A model generated the notes under the pieces. It was given only the letters and a program-made list of their open reading frames with translations. It was not told the DNA's origin and made no database searches. From Micavibrio_A sp964539025 (GTDB taxonomy: Bacteria > Pseudomonadota > Alphaproteobacteria > Micavibrionales > Micavibrionaceae), in NCBI GenBank assembly GCA_964539025.1, contig CAZIFA010000003.1, positions 238,560-302,559 of the forward strand: a stretch of DNA of 64,000 nt. Reading direction: 5' to 3'. Position 1 is the first letter of the stretch. Every line of letters starts with the position of its first letter. Positions 32,211 to 41,655 of this stretch are shown here, one piece after another. The position numbers and the translations under genes were made by a program.

Positions 32211-34001
32211 ATGCGCATAAGACATCTACCCGACTATCTGGTGAACCAGATCGCCGCTGGCGAGGTTATCGAACGGCCTGCTGCGGCCGTGAAGGAACTC
32301 GTCGAAAACGCCATTGATGCGGGCGCATCGAACGTCGAGGTGGATTTACGCGATGGCGGCAAGAGCCTGATCCGCGTCCGCGACAATGGCAGCGGGATGG
32401 ACCGTGAAGAACTCACCGCCTGCATAGAACGCCACGCGACCTCTAAGCTCCCTGACGATGATCTCGTCAATATTCGCCATCTGGGTTTTCGCGGCGAAGC
32501 GTTGCCAAGTATCGGCGCAGTCAGTCGCCTGTACATCACATCACGCACAACGAATGAAGATAGCGGCTGGACATTGTCCGTCGAAGGCGGACGCAAGAGC
32601 GAAGCATCGCCCGCGCCGCATCCCCAAGGCACGACAGTAGAGGTGAAGGATTTATTCTACGCCACACCTGCACGTTTGAAGTTTCTCAAGACCGACCGCG
32701 CGGAATATGCCGCCGTTAAAGACATGTTATCGCGCATAGCGATGGCAAACCCGTCCATCACGTTCAAACTGAACCATAATGGAGCAGCGTCTCTATCACT
32801 CAATGGCGCGCAAGGTGAGATATCCGCCATGCGCCATGAACGCCTCTCGGCCATTCTGGGGCGTGATTTCGGCGATAATTCCGTGCCTGTACTGGCCGAA
32901 CGCGAATATGTGAGGATCACAGGCTATGCAGGATTGCCGAGCTTTGATAGAGGCACCGCGCAGCATCAATTTTTATTCGTCAATGGACGACCAGTACGGG
33001 ATCGTCTTCTCATCGGCTGTGTTCGTGCCGCCTACACAGATTTGTTATCACGGGATCGTCATCCCGTGGTCGCACTTTATATCGATGTGCCGCCATCCGA
33101 AGTCGATGTCAACGTGCACCCGGCCAAGGCCGAAGTACGTTTTCGCGACAATGCGCTCGTGCGCGGTGCAATCGTATCTGCCCTTAAACACGCGCTAATC
33201 GCGGGTGGCCAGACAACTTCGAGCACGATATCCGATTACGCGCTCTCCTCTTTCCGCCCGCAAGGCCCCGGCCCTGCCCTGCCGCTCTCGCGCGGATCGT
33301 ATCCATCGCGTGTTTCCTATGGCAATCTTGCGGAAAAGATTGAACAAACTTACTCGCCGATGATGGATTATGCGCCGTCCGCCCGCGCGGAAATACAGGT
33401 ACTCCCTGAAACCACAAATTATCCGCTTGGTGCGCCGCGCGCGCAACTGCATGAAAATTATATCATCGCGCAAACCGAAGACGGCATCGTCATGGTTGAT
33501 CAGCACGCTGCCCATGAACGCCTCGTCTATGAACGATTCAAGGCACAGATGAAAGATGGCGGCGTTGCCACGCAAGGGCTTTTGGTGCCGGAAATCATTG
33601 ATATGAACGATGTGCGCGCAACCGCCTTGCTCGAAAAATCCGATCTGTTCCGCAAACTCGGGTTGGAGATCGAGGCATTCGGCCAAGGTTCCATCGCCGT
33701 GCGCTCAACACCTTCGATACTGACCGGAAAAATTGATATCGCCAAACTGATCAACGATATCGCCGATGAAATCGAAGATCAGGATTCCTCTATCCTGCTA
33801 GAAGAAAAATTAAACGCCGTACTATCCACCATGGCATGCCACGGCTCTGTCCGTTCAGGCCGCCGCCTTTCTATCGAAGAAATGAACGCGCTGCTACGTA
33901 AGATGGAAGAAACCGAAAATTCCGGCCACTGCAACCACGGACGACCGACCTATATCACGCTAAGTCTCAAAGACATCGAAAAACTCTTTCACAGACGGTA
34001 A
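32211..34001 (+). CDS. mutL: DNA mismatch repair protein MutL
   Basis: A 596-residue mismatch-repair ATPase. The GHKL motifs are 'ELVENAIDAG', 'DNGSGM' and 'LGFRGEALPSI'. The C-terminal domain carries 'DQHAAHERLVYE', matching the DQHA-x2-E-x4-E endonuclease motif, plus 'ACHGSVRSG' and 'CNHGRPT' in place of the usual C-P-H-G-R-P. So it should be a nicking-type MutL as in bacteria lacking MutH. Confidence 0.96.
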   Translation: MRIRHLPDYLVNQIAAGEVIERPAAAVKELVENAIDAGASNVEVDLRDGGKSLIRVRDNGSGMDREELTACIERHATSKLPDDDLVNIRHLGFRGEALPSIGAVSRLYITSRTTNEDSGWTLSVEGGRKSEASPAPHPQGTTVEVKDLFYATPARLKFLKTDRAEYAAVKDMLSRIAMANPSITFKLNHNGAASLSLNGAQGEISAMRHERLSAILGRDFGDNSVPVLAEREYVRITGYAGLPSFDRGTAQHQFLFVNGRPVRDRLLIGCVRAAYTDLLSRDRHPVVALYIDVPPSEVDVNVHPAKAEVRFRDNALVRGAIVSALKHALIAGGQTTSSTISDYALSSFRPQGPGPALPLSRGSYPSRVSYGNLAEKIEQTYSPMMDYAPSARAEIQVLPETTNYPLGAPRAQLHENYIIAQTEDGIVMVDQHAAHERLVYERFKAQMKDGGVATQGLLVPEIIDMNDVRATALLEKSDLFRKLGLEIEAFGQGSIAVRSTPSILTGKIDIAKLINDIADEIEDQDSSILLEEKLNAVLSTMACHGSVRSGRRLSIEEMNALLRKMEETENSGHCNHGRPTYITLSLKDIEKLFHRR

Positions 34002-34006
34002 GACAC

Positions 34007-34516
34007 ATGGAAAACAAAACACAAACCAGAACTATCAACACGCTTTACGCGTTCCTCGTGCTTTCCACCATTTTAGGGTTCGTACCCAATGGTACGGTGT
34101 TTCTTGCTTCACTCGCGCTGTGGCTTGTCACACTTTTTGCTGCCTATTTTTACCGTGACAAAGATTCCGAAGACGGGCTTCTTTACAACCACATGACTTA
34201 CCTCATCGGCACCATCTGGATTGGCACCAGTTTTATCGTGCTGGGAGCGCTTGTCATGGGATTTTGGGTTTACACGCAAGGCGATAATACACCACTCGAT
34301 GACGCTATCGCCCGCCTTGTCGGCGGCGAGGCACCGAACGAGACCTGGTTGATGGAAGTGATGACCGATTATCTCCATGCAAACAAAAAACTTCTCTGGA
34401 CCGCCAGCATTTCCGCCATAGGCCCAGCGATCTTGTATTTCGTTTATCGCGTGGCAAACGGCCTTTCGCGTGCAGCCAAAGGATACCGTATTGCCAACCC
34501 AAAAAGCTGGCTGTAG
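34007..34516 (+). CDS. DUF4870-like small membrane protein
   Basis: A 169-residue protein with about four hydrophobic segments and a conserved-looking 'HMTYLIGTIWIG' segment, similar in layout to DUF4870-type proteins. It starts 5 nt after mutL and ends 9 nt before purN, so it belongs to that operon. Function unknown. Confidence 0.75.
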   Translation: MENKTQTRTINTLYAFLVLSTILGFVPNGTVFLASLALWLVTLFAAYFYRDKDSEDGLLYNHMTYLIGTIWIGTSFIVLGALVMGFWVYTQGDNTPLDDAIARLVGGEAPNETWLMEVMTDYLHANKKLLWTASISAIGPAILYFVYRVANGLSRAAKGYRIANPKSWL

Positions 34517-34525
34517 AACGGGACC

Positions 34526-35110
34526 ATGAAGCTCGCATTCCTTGCCTCCCATAACGGAAGTTCCGCCCACGCCATCACTGCCGCCTGTAAAGACGGCACG
34601 TTAAACGCGCAGCCCGTAATTCTGATCAGCAACAATCCGGACAGCAAAGCGTTGAACTGGGCCCGCGATCTCGGGATCAGGAGCGCCGTTATTAACGCGG
34701 GCAACGCACAGGACCCGGACCGTGCGATTGCTGATCTTTTAGACGATCTTGAAATTGATCTGGTCATCTGCTCGGGTTATATGAAGCTGATCGGTCCGCA
34801 GACGATTGCATCCGTGCATGGCGCGGTTTTGAACGTTCATCCCGCCCTGCTCCCGAAGTACGGCGGGCAAGGTATGTATGGCCGCCGTGTGCATCAGGCC
34901 GTGTTCGACAATCAGGACACCCAAACCGGAATCACTATTCACCTCGTTGATAGTGAATACGACCACGGCAAAGTTCTCTCGCAAAAAAGACTCCCCGTTT
35001 TAAGCGGGGAGTCCGTGGAATCTATCGAAGAAAAAGTGAAGTCTGCCGAACCGGATTTCTACATAGAAACGTTGCAGAAAATCCTGTCCGGTGAGATTTC
35101 CTTAAGCTAG
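34526..35110 (+). CDS. purN: Phosphoribosylglycinamide formyltransferase
   Basis: A 194-residue enzyme of purine synthesis that moves formyl from 10-formyl-THF to GAR. Catalytic residues lie in 'NVHPALLPKYGGQGMYG' (Asn, His) and 'EYDHGKVLSQ' (Asp). The N-terminal 'ASHNGSSAHAI' phosphate loop has N-G-S-S where most have G-S-N. Its last 9 nt overlap the convergent pirin gene. Confidence 0.93.
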   Translation: MKLAFLASHNGSSAHAITAACKDGTLNAQPVILISNNPDSKALNWARDLGIRSAVINAGNAQDPDRAIADLLDDLEIDLVICSGYMKLIGPQTIASVHGAVLNVHPALLPKYGGQGMYGRRVHQAVFDNQDTQTGITIHLVDSEYDHGKVLSQKRLPVLSGESVESIEEKVKSAEPDFYIETLQKILSGEISLS

Positions 35111-35797
35111 ATCAAACAAAAGTACTTCGCTTTCATCCGCCAGAGACTTAAGAACAATCTTATCTACATCGCTGATTTCGGCACCGTCGCCTTCTTTTAA
35201 AATTTCACCGTTCAGCATCACCCGGCCACGCGCAACATGGATAAAACCGCCACGTCCCTTGGTAAATTTATGGCTGACTTCATTCCCGTCATCCAGATGC
35301 GCTACATACAGCTTCACATCCTGATGAATGGTGATAGCGCCATCCGTGCCATGCCTATCGCCGATCAAAACGAACTGTCCTTTTTTAGGCTCGATCGTCT
35401 TTTGTTCGTAGGATGGCTCTAAACCACGCTCTTCCGGCCTGATCCATATCTGGAGCAGGTGGACGCCGTTATCATTGGATGGATTGTATTCGGAATGCTC
35501 AATCCCAGTGCCAGCAGACATGCGTTGAATCTCGCCCGGACGAATGGTCGAACCTGTGCCGAGGCTGTCCTTGTGCGACAGCTCGCCTTTCAGGATATAG
35601 GTGATGATCTCCATATCCTTGTGCGGATGGGTGTCAAACCCTGCGCCCGGAATGACGATATCGTCATTGATCACGCGCAAGGATCGAAATCCCATGCGCG
35701 CCGGGTCCATAAAATGCCCGAAAGAAAATGTGTGTTTGCTGTCCAGCCAGCCCATGCGGGTGGCCCCGCGAATATCGCGGTCATGAATACGGATCAT
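35102..35797 (-). CDS. Pirin-family bicupin
   Basis: A 231-residue metal-binding bicupin. The N-terminal cupin has the metal ligands 'HPHKDMEIITY' and 'GTGIEHSEYN', and 'DSKHTFSFGHF' typical of pirins such as E. coli YhhW, which has quercetinase activity. GGAGAC precedes the ATG. Physiological substrate unknown. Confidence 0.93.
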   Translation of the reverse strand: MIRIHDRDIRGATRMGWLDSKHTFSFGHFMDPARMGFRSLRVINDDIVIPGAGFDTHPHKDMEIITYILKGELSHKDSLGTGSTIRPGEIQRMSAGTGIEHSEYNPSNDNGVHLLQIWIRPEERGLEPSYEQKTIEPKKGQFVLIGDRHGTDGAITIHQDVKLYVAHLDDGNEVSHKFTKGRGGFIHVARGRVMLNGEILKEGDGAEISDVDKIVLKSLADESEVLLFDLA

Positions 35798-35863
35798 GAT
35801 GTCTCCTATTATCCCCTGCTAGACAGTAAAATAGCGCCGGAGTGGCCGCTTTCAAGTATCCTT

Positions 35864-36220
35864 CTAGCTATCTTTCTTCTGGCGGGTTTTCATCAGTTCC
35901 AGCAGCAACGACTGGTCCTTTTTAGGCATGGCAAAGAAATTGTCCAGAACCTCGCGGCCTTTTTCAGAAAAGCCTTTGGCCGTCTCTTTTGCCCTTTTGG
36001 CGGGAACCAGATTCATGGTCAACCATTCGTAAGGAATCTCCAACGTCAGGGCAAGCTTATGTAGATAGCGCGGGTTTTGCGCCTTCCCGGCCTCGGCCTG
36101 CTGGATGGCCTGCTGGGTTGTTCCGGCAATATTGGCCAGTTCGATCTGGCTTAGGCCTTTTATTTTCCGTATGTATTTGAGCCGTTCAGCCAGATCAGGA
36201 ATGTTTTTGAGGATCATCAT
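35864..36220 (-). CDS. XRE-family transcriptional regulator
   Basis: A 118-residue repressor-like protein. The HTH spans about residues 12-65 ('KIKGLSQIELANIAGTTQQA' to 'IQQAEAGKAQNPRYLHKLA'). The short C-terminal region is helical and basic. The frame opens at 36256 but the ATG pair at 36220/36217 is more likely. It is divergent from a 50-residue gene, with ACAAG-type palindromes between them that probably are its operators. Confidence 0.85.
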   Translation of the reverse strand: MMILKNIPDLAERLKYIRKIKGLSQIELANIAGTTQQAIQQAEAGKAQNPRYLHKLALTLEIPYEWLTMNLVPAKRAKETAKGFSEKGREVLDNFFAMPKKDQSLLLELMKTRQKKDS

Positions 36221-36234
36221 GGGTATTACGGTAA

Positions 36235-36300
36235 CACAAGAAAATTTGTCCTTCATGACAAGATTGATTGTTGACTGTGCTACAAGTTTTCTTGTATCTT
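36235..36300 (+). promoter_or_regulatory. Divergent promoter/operator region of the XRE regulator
   Basis: TACAAG-TTTT-CTTGTA (36281-36296) is a perfect palindrome sitting in the spacer of a plus-strand promoter, TTGACT (36271) and TATCTT (36295), 18 nt apart. A second, weaker copy ACAAG-AAAA-TTTGT lies at 36235-36248 near the regulator start. Binding at the first would block the plus-strand promoter directly. Confidence 0.6.
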
Positions 36301-36321
36301 TGATCTCGAAGGAAAACGATC

Positions 36322-36474
36322 ATGGAAACCACCAAACTATCCGATAGGCTGCGCGCCGTTCTGCAAGATTTAAAACAAATCACCGATGCACTGGAAAAAG
36401 TGGAAGTGAACACGGACGATATCGCGAATGACGATTTCCTGACGCGAGGGTCTAAAACTAAGTCGGACGAGTAA
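36322..36474 (+). CDS. Small acidic protein divergent from XRE regulator
   Basis: A 50-residue frame starting M-E-T-T-K-L-S-D-R-L-R-A and predicted to be helical, with an acidic C-terminal half. AAGGAAA 7 nt before the ATG and a promoter with an embedded palindrome support expression. It has no cysteine and no membrane segment. Its end overlaps the 3' end of tag on the other strand by 17 nt. I do not recognise it; it could be an antitoxin-like or regulator-binding peptide. Confidence 0.6.
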   Translation: METTKLSDRLRAVLQDLKQITDALEKVEVNTDDIANDDFLTRGSKTKSDE

Positions 36475-37090
36475 ATTTTTTACGCGTCTTCTCTATTTCA
36501 ACGCGGCGGTGACACCCTTCCAGATGATCGTTCACCATCCCCATGGCCTGCATAAAAGCATAAACCGTCGTCGGGCCGACAAAACTCCAACCGCGTTTTT
36601 TAAGGTCTTTTGAAATAGCCAGAGAAACATCCGTTTTGCCGAGCGTCTTGAGCGTGGCGTAATCCATTTTTTTGGGGCGGCTCTTTGCATCCGGCTCCCA
36701 CGACCAAAAATAGGCGGCAAGAGATCCCTTCTCTTTTTGCAATTCCAGCGCACGCTTGGCGTTGTTGATCGTGCTTTCGATCTTGCCGCGATGACGGATA
36801 ATGCCCGCGTCTTTTAACAGTCGATTGACGTCATTTTCCGTGAATTTTGCCACTTTCTTGATATCAAAACCCGCAAAACCTTTGCGGAAATTCTCCCGCT
36901 TCCTCAAAATTGTTATCCAGCTCAAACCCGATTGAAACCCTTCCAGACATATTTTTTCGAACAGACGGGTATCATCCGTAACCGGATTGCCCCATTCCTT
37001 GTCGTGGTAATGAATATAACCCTCGTCGACACTGCACCATTGGCAGCGGCGCTTGCCGTCATCCCCTTTCAGCAGCCCGTCGGCGCTCAT
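36458..37090 (-). CDS. tag: DNA-3-methyladenine glycosylase I
   Basis: A 210-residue base-excision repair enzyme removing 3-methyladenine. Zinc ligands are visible as 'RCQWC' plus a His in 'YIHYHDKEWG' and the C-terminal 'DHLEGCHR'. 'EGFQSGLSWITILRKRENFR' forms the recognition pocket. It overlaps the atp12 stop by 4 nt in a tag-last operon. Confidence 0.95.
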   Translation of the reverse strand: MSADGLLKGDDGKRRCQWCSVDEGYIHYHDKEWGNPVTDDTRLFEKICLEGFQSGLSWITILRKRENFRKGFAGFDIKKVAKFTENDVNRLLKDAGIIRHRGKIESTINNAKRALELQKEKGSLAAYFWSWEPDAKSRPKKMDYATLKTLGKTDVSLAISKDLKKRGWSFVGPTTVYAFMQAMGMVNDHLEGCHRRVEIEKTRKKFTRPT

Positions 37091-37797
37091 TCGGCGTCCA
37101 GCAGGCTAAGAAATTTTTTAGACGTATCGAGATCGCGTTTCAGCGCGGCCTGACGGCGTTCCTGCACAGGGTCGCTGCCATGCACGTCTTCCTTGGCAAC
37201 TTCCGCATAGTAAATTTCTTCCAATTCCGTTGCGGCATAGATATCTTCCGGCCCCGCCTCATGTTCGAGGAACGCAAGACCCAGAACGATGGAACCCGTC
37301 AGTGAGGTTACGATCTGCAACACGGTGAAATAATATTCATCCAGTGCCTCCAGATAATTCCAGATTTGCTTGTGCGTGTCGGAATCCTGCGTCAGCGCGT
37401 CTATACCGTACGTTACATCCAGCGGGCTTTCGAAATGTTCATCAAACCATGTCAGCCAGCGATCCCAGACTTCCTTCTGACGTTTGGCCAGTTCCGGCGG
37501 TTCCTTGACACGGTAGCATAAAAGATCGGTGTCGAGATATTTTAGCAGTGATTTGGTGATGGCGTCGCGGTCGCGCATGCGATCCACAGCCGTGGTCAAT
37601 ATCTGCGTGATCGGCATGGAATCAGGGATGATTTCATCGCCCTGCGCAATCCATTCCTGCACGATGGCATCGGCGATTACCCGGTTCGGTGAGGCCAGCG
37701 GCTGGCCCATCGGGGTTTTTACCGTCTTGCCATCAAGCTGGATCACATATCCGTCTTCGGTTTTGTTGTAGGAGGCCAGTTTATATACGCGTTTCAT
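37087..37797 (-). CDS. ATP12-family F1-ATPase assembly chaperone
   Basis: A 236-residue protein of the ATP12 family, found in mitochondria and alphaproteobacteria, which binds the F1 alpha subunit during ATP synthase assembly. Typical segments are 'LDGKTVKTPMGQPLASPN', 'DLLCYRV', 'FESPLDVTYGI' and 'GSIVLGLAFLEHEAG'. It overlaps both neighbours by 4 nt, so it is cotranscribed with tag and the 37794-38723 gene. Confidence 0.93.
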   Translation of the reverse strand: MKRVYKLASYNKTEDGYVIQLDGKTVKTPMGQPLASPNRVIADAIVQEWIAQGDEIIPDSMPITQILTTAVDRMRDRDAITKSLLKYLDTDLLCYRVKEPPELAKRQKEVWDRWLTWFDEHFESPLDVTYGIDALTQDSDTHKQIWNYLEALDEYYFTVLQIVTSLTGSIVLGLAFLEHEAGPEDIYAATELEEIYYAEVAKEDVHGSDPVQERRQAALKRDLDTSKKFLSLLDAE

Positions 37798-38723
37798 TTC
37801 TGTTCAGATTCCTTGGATGGTTCGGCAATGGTTATTGTGAGGGGTTTATCTTTGCCCGTGAGCGCGAAATCCTGTTCAACGCCACGAACAAATCGTTCGA
37901 TTTTTAAAAGGTCTTTTTTGTCATCTGTTTCGGGAATAACCGTCAGAAGTTTTGTACCGTCCGCTTGCGCCTTGATCGTGGCGTTGAAAGGTACTTTATC
38001 GATCGTGCCGATCGCGCGGGCATCCATCGGTTTGTTATGCAGTCCTTCGACCGTCATCTTCACATCCTGCCCCTTGCGGGTTAGATGCAATTGTTCGATT
38101 GAAAGACCGCTGAAGCGCCTAGAATAGATTCCATCGCCTTCCAGCGAACCGAGCTTAAAGGTCGTCAGCGAAAGCGAAGGCAGCGAATAAAGCGCGTGCT
38201 TTTTACCTGTGTGTCGCTCCAGCACCATGGTGATAAGCAACGGCAGGTTGTTATATGTTCCCTCTATCACGAAAGTCGGACGTGCGGTCTGCGGCGTCGG
38301 GTCAGAAATTCCCGCATGATCGATCGTCAGTTTTTTCGGCAGGAAGAAGCCGGATGCAATCTGCAAGCCTTTGACCTCAAACCCCGCATAAGCGTGCAGT
38401 CCCAAAAGAATTCGCCAGAACGGCATCGCGATATACGCGTTGTCGGCATGGATATAAACCTTATCGGTATTTTTGACATCGCGGATGTTGACGCCCTTTA
38501 CGGCGAAAACCATATCGGGCATGAGTTTGGCATCAACCATCTCGGTGATTTCGGCATGTTGCCCGCTCACGCCCTTAAGATAATCCTCCAGCCCCATGCG
38601 CAAAGAATCTTTCGATCGTTCGGCAAGGCTCAAGACGCCATAAAACAACCCGCCCATGATCAAAATCACGAACGTCAGTCTCTTGCCCCATGTCAGGGAA
38701 TGTCTTTGCCAGTTGGCGGCCAT
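37794..38723 (-). CDS. Membrane-anchored protein of unknown function
   Basis: A 309-residue protein with one N-terminal transmembrane segment (about residues 18-36) and a large beta-rich extracytoplasmic part. The layout recalls DUF2125 or AsmA-like proteins, but I cannot assign a family with confidence. The start at 38723 (MAANWQRHSL) is preferred to a TTG at 38735. It overlaps atp12 by 4 nt. Confidence 0.65.
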   Translation of the reverse strand: MAANWQRHSLTWGKRLTFVILIMGGLFYGVLSLAERSKDSLRMGLEDYLKGVSGQHAEITEMVDAKLMPDMVFAVKGVNIRDVKNTDKVYIHADNAYIAMPFWRILLGLHAYAGFEVKGLQIASGFFLPKKLTIDHAGISDPTPQTARPTFVIEGTYNNLPLLITMVLERHTGKKHALYSLPSLSLTTFKLGSLEGDGIYSRRFSGLSIEQLHLTRKGQDVKMTVEGLHNKPMDARAIGTIDKVPFNATIKAQADGTKLLTVIPETDDKKDLLKIERFVRGVEQDFALTGKDKPLTITIAEPSKESEQK

Positions 38724-38787
38724 GAAATGTATCAAACCCTTAAAATGCCCCTAGGAGTATAGAGAGCCGGAAAAGCGCTGTAAAAGT

Positions 38788-39762
38788 TTAAAAATCGGCA
38801 AAAGGCTCATGATCCGGTTTTTTCTGGAAACCCAGTGCGTCCCAGCTCCGGGATAAGTCTTCGGGCAGAGGGGCCGAAAGCTTGATGGCCTTGCGCGTGG
38901 AAGGATGCTGGAACTGCAGGGACCTTGCGTGCAAATGCAGCCGCTGGGTAATCCCCGGCCCTTCGATGGCCGCTTTCACCCCGTATTTGGCATCGCCCAG
39001 CAGCGGGAAACCCATATGCGCCGCGTGGACGCGGATCTGGTGCGTGCGGCCCGTCTTGGGCATAAAGGCGACGAACGCCGCCCTCTTGCCCGCGACCTCC
39101 ATCACCTCGTATTCGGTATAGGCTTTCTGGCCTTCTTTCATATCGACGATCATCTTATCCTTTTCGGGCCCAATCGTGCCCTTGATCAGATGCGCCTTGA
39201 TCTCGCCGCTCATTTCGGTCGGCGCAGGGCTTGTGATCGCCCAGTAGATTTTCTTCATATCGCGACCCTGGAACATTTTTCCAAGCCTGCGCGCCATTTC
39301 GGCAGAACGTGCCAGAAGCAGAACGCCCGATGTATCTTTATCCAGACGGTGCACAAGACGTGGTTTTACGCCGTCCTTGCCTGTCAGCGCTTCGAGCATG
39401 CCATCGATATGGCGTTCGATATTCATTCCGCCCTGCGTTGCGATTCCGGCGGGTTTATTGATCGCGAGAATATCGCCGTCATCGTAAATCACGGCCTTGA
39501 TGATCATTTCGGCATCGTCTTCACGAAGCCTGTAGCCATCGCCTCTCTCGGGGCGTTCATCCATCGGCGGCAGACGGATTTCCTGCCCCGCCACAAGGCG
39601 CGTATCGGGCTTGGCACGCTTGCCGTCGATACGGATCTGGCCCGTGCGGATCAGTTTTTGCACCATCACGAATGACATTTCCTCGACGTTCTTTTTCAGC
39701 CAGCGATCCAGACGCTGCCCGTTATCATCTTGCGGAACTTTTATATGTTGTACGTCTTTCAT
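38788..39762 (-). CDS. rluC: Large-subunit pseudouridine synthase, RluC/RluD family
   Basis: A 324-residue rRNA-modifying enzyme. An S4 RNA-binding domain occupies about residues 10-70, followed by the catalytic motif 'HRLDKDTSGVLLLARS' with the essential Asp, and 'GRTHQIRVHAAHMGFPLLGD'. The frame opens at 39795 but the ATG at 39762 gives the normal N-terminus and overlaps the Nudix stop by 4 nt. Confidence 0.93.
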   Translation of the reverse strand: MKDVQHIKVPQDDNGQRLDRWLKKNVEEMSFVMVQKLIRTGQIRIDGKRAKPDTRLVAGQEIRLPPMDERPERGDGYRLREDDAEMIIKAVIYDDGDILAINKPAGIATQGGMNIERHIDGMLEALTGKDGVKPRLVHRLDKDTSGVLLLARSAEMARRLGKMFQGRDMKKIYWAITSPAPTEMSGEIKAHLIKGTIGPEKDKMIVDMKEGQKAYTEYEVMEVAGKRAAFVAFMPKTGRTHQIRVHAAHMGFPLLGDAKYGVKAAIEGPGITQRLHLHARSLQFQHPSTRKAIKLSAPLPEDLSRSWDALGFQKKPDHEPFADF

Positions 39763-40304
39763 ACCAATTTTTTCCACTTTCTCAAAAGACGGCAAATCTT
39801 ATCATCCGGGTTCACCAAAGTCATGGCCTCATTGTAATCGCACCAGCGCAAAGAAACGGACTCATCACTCACCGCGTATCGTTCGTCTGCCCTATCCTTC
39901 ACGCAGAAAATATAGCGTATATCGAAATGTTTATGGGCGGGCTCGCCTTTTTTGGGATTGTCAGGCACGGGATGCACGCTGACATCCACAATGGATAGCG
40001 TCAGAGGTTCAATATTTTCAATACCGGATTCTTCCATGATTTCGCGGCGGCAAACGGAAAATATATCCATCTCGCCATCGGCATGGCCGCCAAAACCGAT
40101 CCACATATTCAAGAATTTATGATGATTTAACAAAACGCGCTGTCTGTCATGGCTGAGCAATAAACCCGATCCTGTTATATGGCCGGGATTGAAGTGCGTC
40201 CGCCAGAAACAATCAGGATGATTTTGAATAAGCACGCGCGTAGCTGCAATATCTGCGGCCTCATCGTCATCAAACGGTGCGTGCGCGGCCAGAAACCTAT
40301 CCAC
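39759..40304 (-). CDS. Nudix hydrolase
   Basis: A 181-residue Nudix-fold protein. The box is complete: G-x5-E-x7-R-E-I-M-E-E-S-G-I beginning at 'GGHADGEMD'. Substrate unknown; such enzymes cleave nucleoside diphosphates linked to another moiety. The frame extends to 40463 inside rarA, but the GTG at 40304 overlaps the rarA stop (CGTGGATAG) and gives the natural start, so translation is coupled. Confidence 0.88.
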   Translation of the reverse strand: MDRFLAAHAPFDDDEAADIAATRVLIQNHPDCFWRTHFNPGHITGSGLLLSHDRQRVLLNHHKFLNMWIGFGGHADGEMDIFSVCRREIMEESGIENIEPLTLSIVDVSVHPVPDNPKKGEPAHKHFDIRYIFCVKDRADERYAVSDESVSLRWCDYNEAMTLVNPDDKICRLLRKWKKLV

Positions 40305-41607
40305 GGCGTTTCTTCTCACGCAGTTTTTCCCAGTAATCAAGGCGCTTCCTGATTTCACGCTCGAACCCACGCTCGGGAGGATCATAAAAAATCTCGCGCT
40401 CCATCTCATCGGGGAAATAATTCTGCCCCGAGAACGCTTCCTCGGTGCCGTGGTCATATTCATAGCCTTCGGAATAGCCGAGATTTTTCATCAATTTTGT
40501 CGGCGCGTTCAGAATATGTTTGGGCGGCATCAGCGATCCCGTTTCCTTCGCGGCGCGGCGAGCGGCACCGATTGCGGTATAGGCCGCGTTCGATTTGGGC
40601 GCGGTCGCCATATAGATTACGGCCTGCGCGATAGCGAGTTCTCCCTCGGGCGAGCCAACGCGTTCATACATCTCCCAAGCATTCAGCGCCACTTGCAATG
40701 CCTGCGGATCGGCCATACCGATATCTTCAACTGCCATGCGGGAAACACGCCGCGCGATATAGCGTGGGTCTTCGCCGCCATTCAACATGCGCGATAGCCA
40801 GTACAGAGCCGCATCGGCATCACTGCCGCGCACAGATTTATGCAGCGCGCTGATCAGATTGTAATGCGCATCGTCTTTCTTGTCGTAGAGCGGCGCGCGC
40901 TTTTGTAAAAGTCGCGTTAAGCCTTCCGTATCAAGCATATCCGGCTGCGCCAGCACTTGTTCGGTAAGGTTAAGTGCATAACGCCCATCACCATCCGCCA
41001 TGGCTTTGAGCGTTTCGCGGGCGTTAGAATCGAGAGGAAGTTTCTTGCCTGCTTCTTCTTCCGCGCGGCAGATAATATTTTCCAGCGCGGTATCGTCTAG
41101 GCGTTTAAGCACCAATACCTGTGAACGGGATAACAAAGCACCATTCAGTTCAAACGACGGGTTTTCGGTCGTGGCCCCGATAAGCGTAATCGTACCGTCC
41201 TCCATAACAGGCAGGAACGCATCTTGCTGTGATTTATTGAACCTGTGAATCTCATCAACGAACAACAGCGTGCCGCGCCCGTTCTGACGACGCAGCTTTG
41301 CGCTTTCGAAAATTCTCTTTAAATCCGCGACGCCGGAAAAAATGGCCGAGACTTGTTCGTAATGTAGATCGGTATGCTGCGCGAGAATACGCGCCATCGT
41401 CGTCTTGCCGCATCCGGGCGGTCCCCATAATATCAGCGAGGGCAAATGTCCACTTTCGACCATTTTGCGCAGCGTGCCGCCCTCGCCCACAAGATGATCC
41501 TGCCCCACAATCGTATCGAGACTTTGCGGGCGCAGACGATCGGCCAGCGGGCGCGGGGCATCGTGGCTTAAGTTTTTTTCAGGTCTGTCAAAAAGGGTTG
41601 CAGGCAT
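40297..41607 (-). CDS. rarA: Replication-associated recombination AAA+ ATPase RarA/MgsA
   Basis: A 436-residue clamp-loader-like ATPase acting at stalled replication forks. Walker A is 'GPPGCGKTTMARIL', Walker B 'LLFVDEIHRF', with sensor 'IGATTENPSF'. The C-terminal tetramerisation domain carries 'GGEDPRYIARRVSRMAVEDIG'. Placed between degQ and rluC, as in many alphaproteobacteria. Confidence 0.95.
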   Translation of the reverse strand: MPATLFDRPEKNLSHDAPRPLADRLRPQSLDTIVGQDHLVGEGGTLRKMVESGHLPSLILWGPPGCGKTTMARILAQHTDLHYEQVSAIFSGVADLKRIFESAKLRRQNGRGTLLFVDEIHRFNKSQQDAFLPVMEDGTITLIGATTENPSFELNGALLSRSQVLVLKRLDDTALENIICRAEEEAGKKLPLDSNARETLKAMADGDGRYALNLTEQVLAQPDMLDTEGLTRLLQKRAPLYDKKDDAHYNLISALHKSVRGSDADAALYWLSRMLNGGEDPRYIARRVSRMAVEDIGMADPQALQVALNAWEMYERVGSPEGELAIAQAVIYMATAPKSNAAYTAIGAARRAAKETGSLMPPKHILNAPTKLMKNLGYSEGYEYDHGTEEAFSGQNYFPDEMEREIFYDPPERGFEREIRKRLDYWEKLREKKRRG

Positions 41608-41655
41608 AACAAGAACATAGAGCGAACAGCCTCCGATTACTAGTCCCTTTATACT

